41,184 nt of DNA from an uncultured Rhodospirillales bacterium (lineage in GTDB: Bacteria > Pseudomonadota > Alphaproteobacteria > Reyranellales > Reyranellaceae): NCBI GenBank assembly GCA_902825855.1, contig CADECW010000066.1, positions 1 through 41,184 on the forward strand. The letters are read 5' to 3'. The notes under the pieces were generated by a model that worked only from the letters and a program-made list of their open reading frames with translations, was not told the DNA's origin and did no database searches. The position numbers were made by a program, and so were the translations under genes. Positions 1 to 8,488 of this stretch are shown piece after piece. How positions within the stretch are numbered: position 1 is the first letter of the stretch; each line of letters opens with the position of its first letter.

Positions 1-124
1 AGAGCGAGGCCGACAGCGTGATGGCGGCGGGGAGCGTCAGCACCCAGGCCATCGGGAAGTTGCGCACCGTCGCCATCTGCAGGCCTGGGCCATTTGGATG
101 GCGGGGCCGAGATATGATGGTCAT
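1..124 (-). CDS. Possible PiT-type phosphate permease C-terminal fragment, runs off left edge
   Basis: A reverse-strand frame is open from an ATG at 124 to the window edge. It contains the segment AWVLTLPAAITLSASL, which resembles the last transmembrane helix of PiT inorganic phosphate permeases. A GGAGGGA ribosome-binding site lies about 8 nt before the ATG; a second in-frame ATG is at 76. If the start is correct, the protein begins only about 25 residues before what is normally the C-terminal helix, so it would be a truncated or decayed permease or a small membrane protein. Only 41 residues are visible, and the family link rests on one hydrophobic segment. Confidence 0.35.
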   Translation of the reverse strand, partial: MTIISRPRHPNGPGLQMATVRNFPMAWVLTLPAAITLSASL

Positions 125-239
125 CGGCTCTTCCCTCCACACAGGTGGCCGGCGTGCCCACTCGGCAAGCCTCGGTGCGCAGCGTCGACGTTGGCTCCCT
201 CTGCAGGCCAAATCCGGTCGAGGCTCCTTTGCAGAGCTA

Positions 240-521
240 CTAGACCAAGGCCTGACGCCAGGACTTCGCCTCCGGCTCGACCAGGTGGCGGTTGAAGTAG
301 ATGACGGACGGCCCGCCGTTCAGCCGCGCGCGCAGCGCCTGGATGCGTTCCCAGGTCTCGTCGGCCAAGGTGTAGAGCATTTCCAGCTTGCGGACCGTGG
401 CGGCGTCCATCGGGCTGGCGCGAAGCTCATCCTCGGCGTCGTCGGCTGCAATGCTCATGCGCTCGAGCTCGCGCTCGAGGAAGTAGATCCGCGCCGCAAT
501 CAGCGATTCGCTGCGATTCAT
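240..521 (-). CDS. Small helical (coiled-coil) hypothetical protein, 93 aa
   Basis: A 93-residue soluble protein beginning MNRSESLIAARIYFLERELE. I chose the ATG at 521, preceded by GGGGACAAGTG, rather than an upstream ATG at 590 that would run into the IclR gene. Residues 10-75 are rich in Glu, Arg, Leu and Ala in heptad-like spacing (LERELERMSIAADDAEDEL, then KLEMLYTLADETWERIQALR), suggesting a helical hairpin or coiled coil. There are no Cys residues, membrane segment or signal peptide. It lies 22 nt downstream of the IclR gene on the same strand and may share its transcript. I do not recognise a family. Confidence 0.6.
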   Translation of the reverse strand: MNRSESLIAARIYFLERELERMSIAADDAEDELRASPMDAATVRKLEMLYTLADETWERIQALRARLNGGPSVIYFNRHLVEPEAKSWRQALV

Positions 522-543
522 CACTTGTCCCCGCCGCGCTCTC

Positions 544-1389
544 CTAATGCGTCGGAGACTTTCGGGCAAGTCGCCTGCCGTCAGCGGCAAGGCGACCCTC
601 GCTCGGCGTATCGGCGCTGGTTCGGGCCGTCTGCCAGCGCTGCTCTATGTCCTGCGCGGCCCGTTTCAGGTTGCGCAGGTAGCGTCTGGCTGCGACTTCG
701 GTGGTCATCGCCGAGGTGAAGAACACGACGTTGAGGCTGCCTATCACGGGGCCGACGCCGCCGATCGGCACGGCGATGGCGCTGATACCCTGCTCGGTCT
801 CGCCCACCGACGAGGCATAGCCATCATTTCGCGTGCGCGCCATCAAGCGATTGATGTAGCGGCGATCGTGCGCGAGCGCGGCATCCTCGGGCACCAGCGA
901 GGCGGCGATTCCCAGCATCTCGCGCCGCTGCGCCGGGCGCGCCGCCGTCAGCAGGGCGCGGCCGAGCGCGCTGCGCACCAGAGAGCGGCCGAATCCGACC
1001 ATCGAGCGATGGACCGAGAACGGGCTGAAGGAGTGTGTGCTCTCGCGGATCATCATTCGGCCCAGCTCGAAGACCGCAAAGTCGCTCGGCCACGACACCT
1101 GCTCGAGCAGGATGAACATCGGCGGAAGGGCGGCCTGGCGCGAAAGGTCCTGCGTCGACAGTCCTTCGCTCAGCCGTCGGACCTGCGGCGTCAGGCTGAA
1201 CAAGGCGCTGGCTTCGTCGAATGTCACGTAGCCTTCCTGCTGCAGGGTCTGCAGCAGCCGGTAGCAGGTCGTGCGATTGATCATGCTGCCGCGCGCGAGC
1301 TGCCGGGCGCTCGACGGCCCGCTGGTGTTGAGCTCGCTGATCAGCGCAAGCCCGCGCGACAGGGCCCTGACGGAGCGATGGATCGTCAT
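544..1389 (-). CDS. IclR-family transcriptional regulator
   Basis: A 281-residue protein with IclR architecture. An N-terminal winged helix-turn-helix spans about residues 5-65 (SVRALSRGLALISEL, then INRTTCYRLLQTLQQEGYV), followed by an effector-binding domain to about residue 250 with the typical GYASSVGETEQGISAIAVPI segment. The start at 1389 matches the family's usual short lead into SVRALSRGL; a longer frame to 1470 would overlap the divergent gene. No clear ribosome-binding site precedes this ATG because a perfect palindrome occupies that place. Divergent orientation from the HpaB-type monooxygenase at 1470 suggests that it controls that gene and itself, probably in response to an aromatic or related substrate; the effector cannot be read from sequence. 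Confidence 0.9.
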   Translation of the reverse strand: MTIHRSVRALSRGLALISELNTSGPSSARQLARGSMINRTTCYRLLQTLQQEGYVTFDEASALFSLTPQVRRLSEGLSTQDLSRQAALPPMFILLEQVSWPSDFAVFELGRMMIRESTHSFSPFSVHRSMVGFGRSLVRSALGRALLTAARPAQRREMLGIAASLVPEDAALAHDRRYINRLMARTRNDGYASSVGETEQGISAIAVPIGGVGPVIGSLNVVFFTSAMTTEVAARRYLRNLKRAAQDIEQRWQTARTSADTPSEGRLAADGRRLARKSPTH

Positions 1390-1406
1390 GTTCGCGCAGC
1401 GAACAT
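1388..1406. promoter_or_regulatory. Perfect 19-bp palindrome, probable IclR operator
   Basis: ATGTTCGCGCAGCGAACAT consists of two perfect 8-bp arms around a 3-bp centre. It overlaps the start codon of the IclR gene and lies 64 bp upstream of the monooxygenase start. IclR proteins commonly bind short palindromes of this size between themselves and a divergent target. Its position would let bound regulator block its own transcription or translation start. Binding itself is inferred. Confidence 0.6.
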
Positions 1407-1469
1407 TCCAGATTTGGTCATGGAAGCCAAGCCGTCGATGCCCCAAGGGTAGCAGCGAAGAGGACCGCA

Positions 1470-2933
1470 ATGCCCATCAAGACCGGGAAGCAATACGTCG
1501 ATTCCCTGCGCGACGGCCGCAGGCTGTTCATCGACGGCAAGGTCGTCACCGACGTCACCGGCTATCCGCCCTTGCAGGGCGTCATCGGTACCATCGCCGG
1601 TCTGCATGACGACCAGCACGATCCCGCCCTGCGTCACCTTCTGGCCTACGCGTCGCCGACGACAGGCGACGCGGTGAGCACGACCTATCTCGAGGCACGC
1701 ACGCGCGCCGAGTTCTCGGCACTCGCCGGGTGCTTCCACCTGCGGGCCAGGCGCACTTTCGGGCTGATGGGACGACTGACCGACTTCATGTCTGCCTTCC
1801 TGGTCGATCAGGCGGTGGCGCTTCGGGCATTGGGCAAGAACGAGGCGGCGGCACGGGCGCAGGGCATGGTCGAGCTGTGCCGCGAGAACGACCTCCAGGT
1901 CACCCATGCCCTGATCGATCCTCAGTCGGACCGCTCGACTCTCGATGCGCCCTCGCAGGCGGTGCAGGTGGTCGAGCGCACCGCCGAGGGCGTGGTCGTG
2001 AGCGGCTGCCGCATGCTGTCGACCTTGGCGCCGGTCGCCAACGAGTGCTACGTCGGCCCTTACTATCCCCGCAAGCCGGGCGAGGACAAATTCGTGCTGG
2101 CCTTCGTGGTGCCGATGAATGCGCCCGGCCTCTCGATCCTGTGCCGCGAGAGCTTCCACCACGGGCAGAGCACGTTCGACCGGCCGCTCAGCAGCCGCTT
2201 CGACGAGGGCGACGCCATCCTGATGTTCGATCGCGTGCTGGTGCCGCACGAACGCATGATCATCGACGGCGACCTCGAAGCCTACAACGGCATGCTGGCG
2301 TCGCGGCCAGGCTACACGCCGATCCAGGCCACCATCCGCTCGACCATGAAGCTGCGCTTCCTGGCCGGCATGGCGACGGCGATCGCACGCGCCAACGGCC
2401 GGGACAAGCTGCCGCGATTCCAGGCCGCCATCGGCGAGCTGATCGCCCTGGTCAGCGTTGCCGAGGGCATCCGCGCCGGCGCGGTCGAGGAGGGGCTGCG
2501 GCGCGCCGAAGCCTTCGCCCGCGGCGAGACCAGGATCGAAGGCGACGGCCTCACCGAGCCCAAGGTGACCGGCGTCGCCGGCGGGGCCGCCATCAATTTC
2601 TTCTTTCCCTACGCCAACACCAAGGCGGCGGATGTGCTGCGCATCGCCGCCGGCTCGGGCGTGCTCGCCATGAGCGGCGCCGACTACGCCAATCCCGAAA
2701 TCGGCCCGCTGATGGACAAGTGGCTGATCGGCCCCGGGATCGACGCCAAGCGCCGACTGGAGCTGATGAAGCTCGCCTGGGACATGACCGGCAGCGAATT
2801 CGGCTCGCGTGCCGGCCTCTATGAGCGGCTGTACTCCGGCGATCCCGAGATCAACGCGCAGCGCTGGTTCAGGAGCGGGATCACCAGGGAGTGCGAGTCT
2901 CTCGTGCTCGACCTCCTCGACGGCCGCGGTTAA
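1470..2933 (+). CDS. HpaB-family FADH2-dependent aromatic monooxygenase (oxygenase component)
   Basis: A 487-residue member of the 4-hydroxyphenylacetate 3-monooxygenase large-subunit family, with an acyl-CoA-dehydrogenase-like fold that uses reduced flavin and O2 to hydroxylate phenolic substrates. Visible marks are GLMGRLTDFMSAF at residues 98-110 and THALIDPQSDRS at 145-156, matching the substrate-pocket Arg and His of HpaB (here R102 and H146). The position that is a Tyr in characterised HpaB (GRxPDY) is Phe106. The length is typical. AGAGGA precedes the ATG. No HpaC-type flavin reductase gene is in the window, so reduced flavin must come from elsewhere. The divergent IclR gene is its likely regulator. 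The substrate is unknown. Confidence 0.88.
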   Translation: MPIKTGKQYVDSLRDGRRLFIDGKVVTDVTGYPPLQGVIGTIAGLHDDQHDPALRHLLAYASPTTGDAVSTTYLEARTRAEFSALAGCFHLRARRTFGLMGRLTDFMSAFLVDQAVALRALGKNEAAARAQGMVELCRENDLQVTHALIDPQSDRSTLDAPSQAVQVVERTAEGVVVSGCRMLSTLAPVANECYVGPYYPRKPGEDKFVLAFVVPMNAPGLSILCRESFHHGQSTFDRPLSSRFDEGDAILMFDRVLVPHERMIIDGDLEAYNGMLASRPGYTPIQATIRSTMKLRFLAGMATAIARANGRDKLPRFQAAIGELIALVSVAEGIRAGAVEEGLRRAEAFARGETRIEGDGLTEPKVTGVAGGAAINFFFPYANTKAADVLRIAAGSGVLAMSGADYANPEIGPLMDKWLIGPGIDAKRRLELMKLAWDMTGSEFGSRAGLYERLYSGDPEINAQRWFRSGITRECESLVLDLLDGRG

Positions 2934-4138
2934 TTCTTCGTCACCAGCGGACAGCCGCCTTCGCTCAGCGGCCGGAACGCCTCGCTGCCAGGTACGGTCG
3001 CGACCATCTTCACGAGGTCCCATTCGCTCTTGGATTCCTCGGGCGTCTTGGCCTGCATGAGGTACATGTCGCGGATCACCCGGCCGTCCTCGCGCACCTT
3101 GCCGTCCTTGGTCATGAAGTCGTTGATCGGCATCTCCTTCATCTTGGCCATTACGGCCTTGGCCTCGTCCGTGCCGGCCGCCTGCACCGCCTTGAGGTAG
3201 TGCATGACGGCGCCATAGGTGCCGGCCTGGATGAAGGAGGGCGGGCGACCGATGACCTTGGCGAAGCGGTCGGTGAAGGCGCGCGCCTCGGGAGTCATGT
3301 CCCAGTAGAACGGGCTCGATATCAGGATGCCCTGCGCCACCTTCAGCCCGACGCCGCGGATGTCGGGGAACTGGGCCAGCGGGGCGCTGATCTTCATCCC
3401 CTGCTTGGCCAGCCCGAACTCGGCCGCCTGCTTGACGCCGTTGATGATGTCGTTGCCGCCGTTGGCGAACATCAGGCCCTGGGCCTTGGACGCCTGCGCC
3501 TGCAGGAGATACGAGGAGAAATCCGCGGTGTTCAGCGGATGGCGCACCGAACCCGCAACCTTGCCGCCCGCCGCCTTGATGAAGCTGGTGGCGTCGGATT
3601 CGACCGCAAGCCCGAAGGCGTAGTCGACGGTGACGAAGAACCACGAATCGCCGCCCATCTTGCTGATGGCGTTCACGATGGTCTTGGTCTGGCCGTAGGT
3701 ATCGTAGATCCAGTGGATCGAATGGGCGGTGCACGACTTGCCGGTAAGCTCCGACGTCGCCGCCGCCGTCGGCATGACGATGCGGTTCTTCTCCTGGGCA
3801 ATGCGCACCAGGGCGAGCGCAATGGCCGAATTCGGGATGCCGAGGATCATGTCGACGTTCTCGTCGTCGTACCACCGCTTGGCGATGCCGACGCCGACAT
3901 CGACCTTGCTCTGGAAATCGGCGGTCACCAGCTCGATCGGCTTGCCGAGCACCGAGCCGCCGAAGTCGGCGATTGCGAACCGCACCGCGGCGACGTCGCC
4001 GGGACCGGTGTTCTCGGCATAGGGTCCGGACATGTCGTCCAGCACGCCGATCTTCACTGCATTGTTCTGGGCCAACGCGGGAACGCTGAATAGGACGAAC
4101 GCCAGCACTGCCGCCGCGGCGGCTTTCACGTATCGCAT
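2930..4138 (-). CDS. Periplasmic substrate-binding protein of a branched-chain-amino-acid-type ABC transporter
   Basis: A 402-residue type I periplasmic binding protein (LivK/Peripla_BP_6 family). It has a signal peptide ending about VPALAQ, then VKIGVLDDMSGPYAENTG, the normal start of the mature domain. The DYAFGLAVESDATSFIKAAGG segment at the domain crossover is also typical. The ATG at 4138 follows GGAGGAAGTG, a strong ribosome-binding site. Its stop overlaps the monooxygenase stop by 4 bp in convergent orientation. No permease or ATPase gene is adjacent; a lone LivM-type permease lies 13 kb away. Relatives in this group bind diverse small carboxylates, amides and aromatics, so the ligand is not assignable. 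Confidence 0.92.
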   Translation of the reverse strand: MRYVKAAAAAVLAFVLFSVPALAQNNAVKIGVLDDMSGPYAENTGPGDVAAVRFAIADFGGSVLGKPIELVTADFQSKVDVGVGIAKRWYDDENVDMILGIPNSAIALALVRIAQEKNRIVMPTAAATSELTGKSCTAHSIHWIYDTYGQTKTIVNAISKMGGDSWFFVTVDYAFGLAVESDATSFIKAAGGKVAGSVRHPLNTADFSSYLLQAQASKAQGLMFANGGNDIINGVKQAAEFGLAKQGMKISAPLAQFPDIRGVGLKVAQGILISSPFYWDMTPEARAFTDRFAKVIGRPPSFIQAGTYGAVMHYLKAVQAAGTDEAKAVMAKMKEMPINDFMTKDGKVREDGRVIRDMYLMQAKTPEESKSEWDLVKMVATVPGSEAFRPLSEGGCPLVTKN

Positions 4139-4324
4139 CACTTCCTCCCAAACGTCGTTCTTTTGCCAAATCCTAGCACAAGCCCGGGCGTGGTCGAATC
4201 GCTGGGAGGGGCTACCGCTTTGCGGACCGCACCAGCGGCATCGGCTGGAATTTTTTTGCATTGGGATCGGCAAGCTGGTCCACTCAGGCTCACGATTCCG
4301 CACTGACGATTCTGGAGGCGACCC

Positions 4325-4825
4325 GTGGCGCTCACGCTCAGCAGCAGCAGCTTCAAGGAGGGCGAGTCCCTGAAGATGGACCACATCCTGTCGGCCGATT
4401 ACGGCTTCGGCTGCGGCGGTGGCAACAAGTCGCCGCATCTTGCCTGGTCGGGCGCGCCAGCGGGGACCAAGAGCTTTGCCGTCACCTGCTTCGATCCGGA
4501 CGCGCCGACCGGCAGCGGCTTCTGGCACTGGGTGGTGGTGAACATCCCGGCCGGCACGAGCGAGCTCAAGCTCGACGCCGGCAATGCCAAGGCTGGCCTG
4601 CTGCCCGGCGGCGCGCTGCAGACCCGCACCGATTTCGGCGCGCCCGGCTACGGCGGACCGTGCCCGCCGGAGGGCCATGGCCCGCATCGCTACGTCTTTA
4701 CCGTTTTCGCCGTGAAGCAGGACACCTTGCCGGTCAATGCCGATACCTCGGCCGCCATCATCGGCTTTCAGCTTCACTTCAACACCCTCGAGAAGGCGAC
4801 GCTGACCGGCAAGTTCGCACGTTGA
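4325..4825 (+). CDS. YbhB/YbcL-type PEBP (Raf-kinase-inhibitor-like) protein
   Basis: A 166-residue phosphatidylethanolamine-binding-like protein. The family motifs are clear: the anion-pocket strand with DPDAPTGSGFWHWVVVNIP and the GYGGPCPPEGHGPHRY segment. It starts with GTG at 4325 after CTGGAGGCGACCC, a good ribosome-binding site. No signal peptide is seen, so it is probably cytoplasmic. The bacterial role of this family is poorly known. It lies 20 bp upstream of an amidohydrolase gene on the same strand and is probably co-transcribed with it. Confidence 0.92.
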   Translation: MALTLSSSSFKEGESLKMDHILSADYGFGCGGGNKSPHLAWSGAPAGTKSFAVTCFDPDAPTGSGFWHWVVVNIPAGTSELKLDAGNAKAGLLPGGALQTRTDFGAPGYGGPCPPEGHGPHRYVFTVFAVKQDTLPVNADTSAAIIGFQLHFNTLEKATLTGKFAR

Positions 4826-4845
4826 GCCAAAGGGGGAGGGGAGAG

Positions 4846-5898
4846 ATGTCGTCGACAACATCGCCAAACGCCATCAGTTCGCATATTGCGATTCGGCCCG
4901 ACTGGCTCGCCAAGAACCGTGAGGCGGCGCTCGAACCAGACCTGCCGATCGTCGATCCGCATCATCATCTGATCGATCGGCCCGAGAGCGGCACCTATCT
5001 GCTGCCGGATCTTCTCAAGGACATCGCCGACAGCGGGCACAACGTCGTCGCCACCGTCTATCTCGAATGGCTGTCGATGTACCGCGCCGATGGGCCCGAG
5101 GCGATGCGGCCGGTGGGCGAGGTCGAGTTCGCCAATGGCGTGGCGGCGATGAGTGCCAGCGGCGGCTATGGCAAGCCGCGCGTCTGCGCCGGCATCGTCG
5201 GGCATGCCGACCTGACGCTGGGTGCACGCGTGCGCGACGTCCTGGAGACGATGATCGGGTATGGCGGCGGCCGTTTCCGTGGCATCCGCTTCATCTCGGC
5301 CAGCCATCCCGACCAGCGCGAGTGGGGCGCTACGGCCGTGCGGCCGGAACACTGGCTGGCCGACGGAAAGGTGCGCGAGGGCTTCGCCCAGCTGGCGCCG
5401 CTCGGCCTCAGCTTCGATGCCTTCATGTATCACACGCAGCTTCCCGACCTGCTCGACCTCGCGCGTGCCTTTCCGGGCACGAGCATCGTGATGAACCACG
5501 TCGGCGGGCCGATCGGGCTCGGCCGCTACAAGGGCAAGCGGGACGAGGTGTTCGCCGAGTGGAACAAGAGCATCCGGCAAATCGCCGCCTGTCCCAATGT
5601 CCATGTGAAGCTTGGCGGTCTCGGCATGCGGTTGCTCGGTTTCGACATGCATGAGGGCGCTGCGGCGCCCGGCTCCGAGCAGCTTGCCGCCCTGTGGCGG
5701 CCCTACATCGAGACCTGCCTGGAAGCCTTCGGGGCCGAGCGCGCCATGTTCGAGAGCAATTTCCCTGTCGACAAGGGCTCCTACGGCTATGGCGCGTACT
5801 GGAACGCCTGCAAGCGGCTGGCCTCCGGTGCAAGCGCGGCCGAGAAGAAGAGCCTGTTCAGCGGCACGGCGTCGAAGGTCTATCGTCTCGGCCTCTGA
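4846..5898 (+). CDS. Amidohydrolase_2-family TIM-barrel hydrolase
   Basis: A 350-residue metal-dependent hydrolase of the COG3618 / 2-pyrone-4,6-dicarboxylate lactonase-like group. The metal-binding HxH is in VDPHHHLID (H39 and H41). Other family marks are RGIRFISASHP, the MNHVGGPIG strand and the late FESNFPVDK segment, where the group often carries Asn in place of the classical Asp. The ATG at 4846 follows AGGGGGAGGGGAGAG. It sits directly after the PEBP gene. The reaction is probably hydrolysis of a lactone or a related decarboxylation of a small aromatic-derived acid, but the substrate cannot be read. There is no export signal. Confidence 0.88.
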   Translation: MSSTTSPNAISSHIAIRPDWLAKNREAALEPDLPIVDPHHHLIDRPESGTYLLPDLLKDIADSGHNVVATVYLEWLSMYRADGPEAMRPVGEVEFANGVAAMSASGGYGKPRVCAGIVGHADLTLGARVRDVLETMIGYGGGRFRGIRFISASHPDQREWGATAVRPEHWLADGKVREGFAQLAPLGLSFDAFMYHTQLPDLLDLARAFPGTSIVMNHVGGPIGLGRYKGKRDEVFAEWNKSIRQIAACPNVHVKLGGLGMRLLGFDMHEGAAAPGSEQLAALWRPYIETCLEAFGAERAMFESNFPVDKGSYGYGAYWNACKRLASGASAAEKKSLFSGTASKVYRLGL

Positions 5899-5991
5899 GC
5901 CGATTGTTGCAACGCAGCACACGTTTGTCCTGTCTTTCGACGGCGTGTTGCCGAATCATCGCGGCAAGAACAACCAAGATCGCGCGGGGGA

Positions 5992-7518
5992 ATGACGACC
6001 GTCGTCGCCGAGGACAAAGGCGGCCTGTTCACGATCAGCGGGCGGCAGTGGCTCATCCTGTTGATGGTCCAGCTGGCCAACATGCTGTTCGGCATGACCA
6101 TCACCATTGCCAACCTGGTGCTGCCGCAGATGCGCGGCAACCTGTCGGCGACGCAGGAGGAGATCTCCTGGGTGATCACGCTGAACCTGGTGGCCACGGC
6201 CGTCGCCACGCCGATGACGGGGTGGCTGGCAAGTCGGCTGGGCTGGCGCACTCTGATGTTCTTCACCGTGCTCGGCTTCACCGCGACGTCGCTGCTATGC
6301 GCCCTGGCCAATAGCCTGGAGATGCTGCTTCTGGCGCGCGTGGCGCAGGGCGCGTTCGGCGCGCCGATCATGCCGCTCGGCCAGGCCATCCTGCTCGCGA
6401 CCTTTCCCAAGCACCTGCAGCCTGTCGCCATCGTCATGTGGGGCATCGGCGCAGTGTTTGGTCCCGTGCTCGGCCCGATCGTCGGCAGCATGGCAAGCGA
6501 AGCCTACGACTGGCGCGCCGCCTTCTACATCATCGTTCCGCCCGGCCTCTGCGCACTGGTCTGCATCTGGTTCGCCCTGCGCGACTACACGGCCAAGAGT
6601 CCGGTCAAGTTCGACTGGACCGGCTTCATCGCGCTTTCCGTCGCCATCACCTGCGCCCAGCTGATCTTCGATCGCGGCCATCGTCTGGACTGGTTCGAAT
6701 CGACGGAGATGATCCTCTACGCCTTCACCGGCGTGCTGGCGCTCTGGATCTTCGTCGTGCACTGCCTGACGGTGGCCGAGCCGTTCGTCAATCCGCGCCT
6801 GCTGCTCGATCGCAACTTCACCATCGGCATCCTGCTCGCCCTGATCATGGGGATGCTGAACTTCACCAGCATCGTGCTGTTCCCGACCCTGTTGCACGAC
6901 CTTCGCGGCTATCCCGACAACGCCATCGCCATGCTGATCGCCGCACGCGGCATGGGCAACTGGGCGGCGTTCCTGGTGGTCGCCCAGCTCACCCGCATCG
7001 CGCCGCGCTCGGCCATCGTCTGCGGCATGGGTATTCAGGCCGCGGCGGGCTTCTGGATGGCGCACTGGAACATCAACCTGACCGACAGCGACGTGTTCTG
7101 GGGCAACTTCCTGCTGGGCCTCGGCCAGTCGGTGGCGTTCACGCCGATGACGGTGATGGCCTTCTCGACCCTGCCGCCGCGCCAGGTGACGGAGGGCTCA
7201 GCCGTGTTCACCCTGATGCGCAATTTCGGTTCCAGCCTGTTCATCTCGGTGGCCGTGCTGGTCGTCAGCCGTTCGACCGCGTCGAACTACTCGCGCATGA
7301 CCGAGTACATCACGCCCTACAACAAGTCGCTCGTGGCGCCCGGGCTGCCGTCGCAATGGAGCCTGGACGGCACCGCCAGCCTGCAGACCCTGTCGAACGA
7401 GATCCTGCGCCAGGCGGCGATGATCGGCTATCTCAACGCCTTCTACCTGATGGCCTTTGCCGCCCTGGCGGCGATGCCGTTGGCCGCCTTCATGCGCGGT
7501 GCCAAGCGCGACCCGTGA
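5992..7518 (+). CDS. DHA2-family (EmrB/QacA-type) major facilitator exporter
   Basis: A 508-residue inner-membrane protein with about 14 hydrophobic helices, the DHA2 length. The motif A region reads GWLASRLGWRTLMFF, and motif C lies in the fifth helix region (GIGAVFGPVLGPIVG). The start ATG at 5992 is preceded by GCGGGGGA. DHA2 proteins exchange protons for drugs, dyes or metabolites. There is no adjacent EmrA-like periplasmic adaptor or TolC-like protein, so it may act alone or with proteins encoded elsewhere. It follows the amidohydrolase after a 93-bp gap and precedes the nicotinamidase by 66 bp. Confidence 0.92.
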   Translation: MTTVVAEDKGGLFTISGRQWLILLMVQLANMLFGMTITIANLVLPQMRGNLSATQEEISWVITLNLVATAVATPMTGWLASRLGWRTLMFFTVLGFTATSLLCALANSLEMLLLARVAQGAFGAPIMPLGQAILLATFPKHLQPVAIVMWGIGAVFGPVLGPIVGSMASEAYDWRAAFYIIVPPGLCALVCIWFALRDYTAKSPVKFDWTGFIALSVAITCAQLIFDRGHRLDWFESTEMILYAFTGVLALWIFVVHCLTVAEPFVNPRLLLDRNFTIGILLALIMGMLNFTSIVLFPTLLHDLRGYPDNAIAMLIAARGMGNWAAFLVVAQLTRIAPRSAIVCGMGIQAAAGFWMAHWNINLTDSDVFWGNFLLGLGQSVAFTPMTVMAFSTLPPRQVTEGSAVFTLMRNFGSSLFISVAVLVVSRSTASNYSRMTEYITPYNKSLVAPGLPSQWSLDGTASLQTLSNEILRQAAMIGYLNAFYLMAFAALAAMPLAAFMRGAKRDP

Positions 7519-7584
7519 AAGGGCCATCGTCAGGGCGGCCCGGCATTTGCTAAGCTCGGGCCACGCATCTCCAAGGAGGTCGCC

Positions 7585-8316
7585 ATGCCCATCAGCGCAT
7601 CGTCGGATTTCTCCCGCCGTCTCTTTCTCGGCTCGACGGCTGCGGCCTGCTTCGTCGCCGGCCTGGGCGCAGCGCGCGCGGCCGGCACCATCAAGCCCGG
7701 GCCAAAGGCGGCGCTGATCGTGGTCGACGTCCAGAACTGCTTCATCGATGGCGGTACGTTGCCGGTGAAAGGCGGCGCGCAGGTCGTCCCGGTGATCAAC
7801 AAGCTCGCGGCCTCGTTCGAGAACATCGTCGTGACCCAGGACTGGCATACGCCAGCTCACGCTTCGTTCGCCAGCACCCATGCCGGCAAGAAGCCGTTCG
7901 AGGCGACATCGATGCCCTACGGCACGCAGGTCCTCTGGCCCGATCACTGCGTGCAGGGGTCGGACGACGCGGCGCTGCACAAGGACCTCAAGCTGCCTAC
8001 GGCCGGGCTGGTCATCCGCAAGGGCTTCAACAAGGACGTCGACAGCTACTCGGCTTTCATCGAGGCCGACGGCAAGACCATGACGGGCCTCGCTGGCTAT
8101 CTGAAGGAGCGCGGTGTCGACACGGTGTTCGTGACCGGGCTCGCCACCGACTTCTGCGTCGCCTGGACGGCCATGGATGCGCGCAAGCTTGGCTTCACGA
8201 CCTACGTCATCGAGGACGCCACGCGCGCCATCGACCTCAACGGCTCGCTGGCGGCGGCGTGGAAAAAGATGACCGAAGCCGGTGTGAAGCGCATCCAGTC
8301 GAGCGACATCGCCTAG
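7585..8316 (+). CDS. Exported nicotinamidase (PncA-like isochorismatase fold)
   Basis: A 243-residue nicotinamidase-type hydrolase that would convert nicotinamide to nicotinate and ammonia. Catalytic residues are visible: D48 (VVDVQNCF), K146 (VIRKGF) and C191 (ATDFCV). Metal ligands D86, H88 and H92 lie in TQDWHTPAH. Unlike most PncA proteins it begins with about 32 residues containing SRRLFLGSTAAACFVAGLG and ending at ARA, a twin-arginine (Tat) signal. It would therefore act in the periplasm after folding. AAGGAGG 6 nt before the ATG is an ideal ribosome-binding site. A related amidase substrate is possible. Confidence 0.9.
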   Translation: MPISASSDFSRRLFLGSTAAACFVAGLGAARAAGTIKPGPKAALIVVDVQNCFIDGGTLPVKGGAQVVPVINKLAASFENIVVTQDWHTPAHASFASTHAGKKPFEATSMPYGTQVLWPDHCVQGSDDAALHKDLKLPTAGLVIRKGFNKDVDSYSAFIEADGKTMTGLAGYLKERGVDTVFVTGLATDFCVAWTAMDARKLGFTTYVIEDATRAIDLNGSLAAAWKKMTEAGVKRIQSSDIA

Positions 8317-8488
8317 CGCGTGACCTGATGCCCGGAAGTGCGGAAACTCACATTGCGGCGGGAAAAAATCGGCTAACCGGCGAGTCCCTGGTGGGCACCT
8401 GCTATTGCCTTGCCGGTGGGAACAGATGACACTGACGGCACGACTTGTGCGGCGTCGAAAGTCCCGACAGACGGATGGGTTATGTACG

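Noticed and set aside
2891..4093. 400-codon forward frame antisense to the binding protein
   Set aside because: It is His/Arg/Leu/Gly-rich with no motifs, and the reverse strand carries a complete binding protein with signal peptide and ribosome-binding site.
1386..4169. Very long reverse-strand open frame of about 927 codons
   Set aside because: It lies antisense to the HpaB-type monooxygenase and out of frame with the binding-protein gene. Its product is Arg/Gly/Ala-rich without domain motifs, a usual shadow in GC-rich DNA.
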